DNA of 64,000 nucleotides from Symmachiella dynata (lineage in GTDB: Bacteria; Planctomycetota; Planctomycetia; Planctomycetales; Planctomycetaceae). The stretch spans positions 4,951,001 through 5,015,000 of the forward strand of contig NZ_CP036276.1 of the NCBI RefSeq assembly GCF_007747995.1, read 5' to 3'. A model generated the notes under the pieces. The model saw only the letters and a list, made by a program, of their open reading frames with translations. It was not told the origin of the DNA and ran no database searches. The position numbers were made by a program, and so were the translations under genes. Each line of letters opens with the position of its first letter. Position 1 is the first letter of the stretch. This document shows, piece after piece, positions 60,487 to 64,000 of this stretch.

Positions 60487-62004
60487 TCACCCAAACATTT
60501 CCGGCACGTAATCGGCCGATTCGGGGACCAAGGGGATTTGGCGGTTGCCGCGGTCGGTCAGCGTGGCGTGCGGGTCGATGCCCAGTGCGTGGTAGATTGT
60601 GGCGAGCAGGTCCTTGGGGCCGACGGGCCGGTCAATCGGATCACCGGCGTGCCGGTCGGTCGCACCGACGACGTTGCCCCGCGCGATTCCGCCACCGGCA
60701 AACATCACCGAATAGGCGCGTGACCAGTGATCCCGTCCGCCTCCTCGGCCGGTGCTCAATTTGGGCGTCCGGCCATGCTCGCTGAGACAAACCACCAACG
60801 TGTCGTCCAACATGCCCCGCTGTTCCAGATCCAAAATGAGTCCGGAATAGGCGCGGTCAAATGGCGGCAAAAGTTGATCCAACATGCGTGGGTAGTGATT
60901 CCAGTGCGTATCCCAGGCGTCGCCGGCTAAACCGTACTCGTCCCAAAAGACGCTGACCAACTTGGTGCCGGCTTCCAACATCCGTCGTCCGGCAAGACAA
61001 GATTGACCGAACAACGTCATGCCGTACAAGTCGCGCGTCGCTTGCGGTTCGCTGCGAATGTCCAACGCACTGGAGACTTCGCGCGATGTGATTAACGAAA
61101 ACGCCATCTCCTGGTATTGCGACATGGCCAGCGCGTTGTTGTTCATGTCGATTTGTTTGCGCGAAGCGTCGAATTGCTCCAACAATGTGCGACGTCGATT
61201 CAGTCGATCCAGTTTCACCTCGGGCAACGGTTTCGTGGTGGCCAGCTTGAAATGGCTCTCCAAATCGCAGCCGACGTACGGGTCGTGACAATCGATTTTT
61301 CGATCCGCCAACGTCTTGACCACCGACCGCGTTGCCTTGCCTGTGTATTCTGTGTAGATCGGGTTGTAGCTGGCGCCGAGATACGAGGCATAAGGCCCCG
61401 CGCGGGCGACTTCGCCGACGCGTTGACTGCTAAAGGGAAATGGCAGCGCTAAATTATCGGGAATGCCCGTTGCCTGGCCCTGCTTTTTTTGCCGCTCGAA
61501 ATATTCAACGACCGAGCCAACGTAGGGATGATGCCGTTGGTCGTACGGGCTGAGTTCCATCGCCGTTTCGATCGAGGGAATCCCGGTCGTGGCGAAGGCA
61601 ACACCGTGCACGGGATGGGCGTGCGTCACCGAGCGGACGACCGTCACGCGGTCCATGATCTTGGCCATCTCCGGCAGGTGCTCGCAGACGTCGAGACCAG
61701 GCACGACCGACGGGATTGGCTTCATCGTCCCGCGGATTTCGACCGGGGCGTGCGGCTTCATGTCCACGGTCTCTAGCTGGCTGGGTGCCCCATAGAGATA
61801 CAGGAACAGGCAACGTTTGGCGGAACCGAACCCAATGCCTTGCGGTGCCGTGGATGCCGCAGCAAGCTTTTGCGAGGCGAGCAGTTGCGGCAACGAGAGC
61901 CCTGCCGCTGCGAGGCCGCCGGCATGCAACAATTCCCGCCGCGTGATATCTGACGGACTGTGCTGGCCCAAAATCGAAATCGGTGATCCGAGAACCCGCA
62001 GCAT
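60487..62004 (-). CDS. TAT-exported DUF1501 protein
   Basis: A 505-residue exported protein with a twin-arginine signal (TRRELLHAGGLAAAGLSLP). KRCLFLYLYGAPSQLETVDM, VTHAHPVHG, FWDEYGLAGDAWDTHWNHY and LSEHGRTPKL are characteristic of DUF1501, which belongs to the alkaline-phosphatase/sulfatase superfamily. The family is abundant in Planctomycetota and normally paired with DUF1549/DUF1553 proteins, but none is adjacent here. aggag precedes the ATG. Probably a metallo-hydrolase acting outside the cytoplasm; specific reaction unknown. Confidence 0.93.
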   Translation of the reverse strand: MLRVLGSPISILGQHSPSDITRRELLHAGGLAAAGLSLPQLLASQKLAAASTAPQGIGFGSAKRCLFLYLYGAPSQLETVDMKPHAPVEIRGTMKPIPSVVPGLDVCEHLPEMAKIMDRVTVVRSVTHAHPVHGVAFATTGIPSIETAMELSPYDQRHHPYVGSVVEYFERQKKQGQATGIPDNLALPFPFSSQRVGEVARAGPYASYLGASYNPIYTEYTGKATRSVVKTLADRKIDCHDPYVGCDLESHFKLATTKPLPEVKLDRLNRRRTLLEQFDASRKQIDMNNNALAMSQYQEMAFSLITSREVSSALDIRSEPQATRDLYGMTLFGQSCLAGRRMLEAGTKLVSVFWDEYGLAGDAWDTHWNHYPRMLDQLLPPFDRAYSGLILDLEQRGMLDDTLVVCLSEHGRTPKLSTGRGGGRDHWSRAYSVMFAGGGIARGNVVGATDRHAGDPIDRPVGPKDLLATIYHALGIDPHATLTDRGNRQIPLVPESADYVPEMFG

Positions 62005-62140
62005 CGACCACTCCTGGAGAGGCTAAATTGCCGAAGTACCTACGGATCAATAATACTGGTCGGCAGCGGTTGCCACAAGACAGGTGTGTTGCCAGCTAAC
62101 AATCGGCCGTTGGTGCGAAAATTACGATCAACGCGACAAG

Positions 62141-62533
62141 TCAGTTCGACGTCATGTTGATGTCATATTCGTTATGACCGGAATTCACGATAAATTTCAA
62201 TTCGCTTTCTGAAGAGTATCTGGCCGGCACGTTTTTGATTCCCAAGCTGGGATCGAAACTGACCCGCGCAGTGCACGGTCCGACTTTCACGCCTTCGAGG
62301 TCGACGAAGTACATCGCCTTGTAGAATCCTTCAGAATCAGATCTTGCGAAAGAGTTATGCGTTTCGTCTGTCTCGAAGCGGATCAACATGTTGGGAAGTG
62401 GTTTTCCATTCAAGCTGATTTTGCCGTGCACAGTTCCCAATTCAGGTGTTGCCCGCGCACTGTTGCCACATCCAATCAGTGTCGCCAGCATCGAGGCCAA
62501 CAATCCAACCAACAAGAGCGCTTGACGTGCCAT
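62141..62533 (-). CDS. transthyretin-like small lipoprotein
   Basis: A 130-residue lipoprotein: signal with lipobox LIGC (Cys22). The mature part is a carboxypeptidase-regulatory-like/transthyretin beta sandwich (HGKISLNGKPLPNMLIRFET and SDSEGFYKAM, VKVGPCTARV). It follows the DUF1559 gene, a very common planctomycete pairing of unknown function. A long hairpin (62632-62664) lies between the two genes and may limit read-through, so the lipoprotein would be made in lower amounts. Confidence 0.88.
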   Translation of the reverse strand: MARQALLLVGLLASMLATLIGCGNSARATPELGTVHGKISLNGKPLPNMLIRFETDETHNSFARSDSEGFYKAMYFVDLEGVKVGPCTARVSFDPSLGIKNVPARYSSESELKFIVNSGHNEYDINMTSN

Positions 62534-62631
62534 ACCCTGCCCATCCTTTTTTTATTCGAGTCGCGCACGCAGCGTCCATACGGATTCACACGCTCGATTC
62601 CGCGGAGACTGCCAATTCGAAATATCCGAAA

Positions 62632-62664
62632 ACCACGATGGTTCTCAATGAAAACCACCGTGGT
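62632..62664 (-). terminator. long hairpin between DUF1559 gene and lipoprotein gene
   Basis: On the minus strand, a 15-base-pair stem (ACCACGGTGGTTTTC with GAGAACCATCGTGGT, including two G-U pairs) closes a three-base loop and is followed by only four T. It looks like a partial terminator or an RNA-stabilising 3' hairpin for the DUF1559 transcript. Confidence 0.55.
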
Positions 62665-62735
62665 CAACAAGTCGAGTCCGCCAAACTGAAAAGCTCAGCA
62701 GGTCCTTGGGAAATTGCTACGGTTGCATCACGAAC

Positions 62736-63803
62736 CTACTCGAAGCTGACGATTTCCCCACCGGCGATGGTTGAAAACTGGCGATATTGTGTGAGGTCGA
62801 TGCTATCGTTGACGAATCGAACCGAACCATCGGCTAACAGGAAAAAACCACCTCCGGTATGGGCACTTCGAAAGTTGCTCATCCAGTGGGGGCCACCGTT
62901 GATGCTCGACCGGCAATCCAACAAGCCAGCCACAATGATCTCCGACGTGGTCACGGGATTCTTGTTCAGCCTCTCCACCGTACTGCAGAACACGCTCGCG
63001 GTATGCAGTCCCACTGTGGTTGTGTAACCGTCATTTGAAGGTTCTGGGCTGACCCAAAAAACATCGGCATTGCGATTCACGCCCGGATTGAGCGGCGATT
63101 GAGCGGTCGTTGGATCCGTGCAGCCAACGCCGGTACACAGTGGAAACGTTTCTCCGCCGGCGCCTTCCCCCATCATGAATGTGTTCGAGGTACCGTCCGT
63201 GATTTTGGCAATCCGTGTGGACTGGTCGAGGTTGAACATGCCTCGTTCTGAACTGGGGATATTGCCGAAGGCCGCCGGACCATAAACCGGATGACCGCCT
63301 TCATAACAAATGGCGTCGTTGATTCCTTTGGACAACATGTAGTGCGTCAATCCCCCTGTCCCCAGCCCAGGCAGCGCGAATTCAAGAACCGGATCAAAAG
63401 CCGTATTCTCGGTCGGGACTGACGGGCAGATCAAACTGTTGATCGGCGTCGCCTGCACACCAGCCGGCTGATCGGTCCATTGCAGTGAGTAATCGTAGAG
63501 ATTCTCTAGGTTGCCCTGGTCGAAGTACGGAAGCGAGGCAGTCAAGGCTCCGCTAAACACGTTGCCATCCAAGTCGGAAATGCCACCGATTGGGAACATC
63601 AAAAACACATCGTGGTAGTTGTGCATCGCCAATCCGAGTTGTTTCAGATTGTTACGGCACTGGGTCCGGCGGGCCGCTTCGCGCGCCTGTTGCACTGCCG
63701 GCAACAACAGCGCAATCAGAATCGCAATAATGGCAATGACCACCAACAACTCGATCAACGTAAACGCGCGTCGCTTGTGTGCAGAAAAGCTGAGTCTCAT
63801 CAT
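62736..63803 (-). CDS. DUF1559 prepilin-type protein
   Basis: A 355-residue protein with a type IV pilin-like N-terminus ([28 protein letters not shown]...), so it is processed by a prepilin peptidase, followed by the DUF1559 domain ([20 protein letters not shown], ..., [14 protein letters not shown]). Such genes occur in dozens of copies per planctomycete genome and are thought to form pseudopilins or surface fibres. ATG 63800 or 63803; aaagg gives better spacing for the second. A promoter candidate is marked upstream. Confidence 0.95.
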   Translation of the reverse strand: MMRLSFSAHKRRAFTLIELLVVIAIIAILIALLLPAVQQAREAARRTQCRNNLKQLGLAMHNYHDVFLMFPIGGISDLDGNVFSGALTASLPYFDQGNLENLYDYSLQWTDQPAGVQATPINSLICPSVPTENTAFDPVLEFALPGLGTGGLTHYMLSKGINDAICYEGGHPVYGPAAFGNIPSSERGMFNLDQSTRIAKITDGTSNTFMMGEGAGGETFPLCTGVGCTDPTTAQSPLNPGVNRNADVFWVSPEPSNDGYTTTVGLHTASVFCSTVERLNKNPVTTSEIIVAGLLDCRSSINGGPHWMSNFRSAHTGGGFFLLADGSVRFVNDSIDLTQYRQFSTIAGGEIVSFE

Positions 63804-63934
63804 TGAACCTTTCGGTACGAGAAAAAGAGACAGAGAACATCACACTCTCAACAGCCGTTCTGGCTGCATGCGTGATTGTCGATTCCTGGAAGCTCAATCG
63901 TTCGCGGACGATCTTGTTGGTCTATCAGTCAGCA

Positions 63935-63963
63935 ACTAGAACAGAGCCAGTGCGCTTTGTCAA
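63935..63963 (-). promoter_or_regulatory. probable sigma70-type promoter for DUF1559 operon
   Basis: On the minus strand TTGACA (63963-63958), a 17-base spacer, then TCTAGT (63940-63935). Perfect -35 and a 4/6 -10. Predicted transcription start near 63928, giving a 5' leader of about 125 bases. Confidence 0.55.
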
Positions 63964-64000
63964 TTTTTTTCGGAGTCGGTTCGGAACTTTCTTACTGCCT

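Noticed and set aside
1-64000. tRNA, rRNA, insertion sequences, prophage and CRISPR
   Set aside because: Looked for T-loop/anticodon patterns, transposase and integrase motifs and regular repeat-spacer arrays; none seen by eye. A tRNAscan or ISfinder search would settle it.

Overview
The window looks like chromosomal DNA of a planctomycete (Planctomycetota, Planctomycetaceae-like). The marker families are a DUF1549/DUF1553 protein with a CX4CH motif, a TAT-exported DUF1501 protein, a DUF1559 prepilin-like protein paired with a small transthyretin-like lipoprotein, a PVC-type membrane-bound dehydrogenase ending in a c-type cytochrome, an FGly sulfatase, and many exported enzymes. GC is moderate and genes are loosely packed, often with weak or no Shine-Dalgarno sequence. 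Genus cannot be assigned from sequence reading alone. I see no rRNA, tRNA, CRISPR array, phage or insertion sequence.

Layout. 0-6.7 kb: Rrf2 regulator, sugar-type substrate-binding lipoprotein, PPC-domain protein and DUF1549/DUF1553 protein, all on the minus strand. 6.8-16.7 kb: mostly housekeeping on the plus strand (small DUF6959-like protein, hemB, coiled-coil winged-helix protein, M20 peptidase, ispA-type prenyl synthase, dxs, S41 protease, tsaD). 16.7-20.7 kb (minus): a von Willebrand A / secretin-like protein whose reading frame stops at a run of nine A and continues in the -1 frame as a TPR/DUF2135-like protein; this is the most unusual locus of the window. 21.4-24 kb: organophosphate-type MFS antiporter, dual-specificity phosphatase, DUF420 protein. 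24-31 kb: exported substrate-binding-like protein, tyrosine phosphatase and sulfatase, divergent from an AraC regulator, then a sodium:solute symporter. 31-41.8 kb: a decayed second copy of the symporter 3' end, zinc alcohol dehydrogenase, MazG-like protein, a membrane protein plus ABC ATPase, GalT, GH57 glucanotransferase and two small membrane proteins. 41.8-44 kb: bioD, small lipoprotein, leucine-rich repeat protein. 44-54 kb: a long minus-strand run of mainly exported catabolic proteins (RidA, isochorismatase-like, heparinase II/III-like, dimethylformamidase-like, cytochrome-dehydrogenase, two amidohydrolases). 54-64 kb: coproheme decarboxylase, CocE/NonD hydrolase, orphan sugar ABC ATPase, VOC protein, HAD phosphatase, DUF7919-like protein, DUF1501 protein, and the DUF1559/lipoprotein pair.

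Functional themes: isoprenoid precursor supply (dxs with a prenyl synthase), tetrapyrrole synthesis (hemB here and a HemQ-type coproheme decarboxylase 46 kb away), alpha-glucan/galactose metabolism (GalT beside GH57), and degradation of sulfated or amidated organic matter outside the cytoplasm. Intergenic DNA carries at least five families of short palindromic repeats, one of them present twice flanking a single gene and another in two distant copies.
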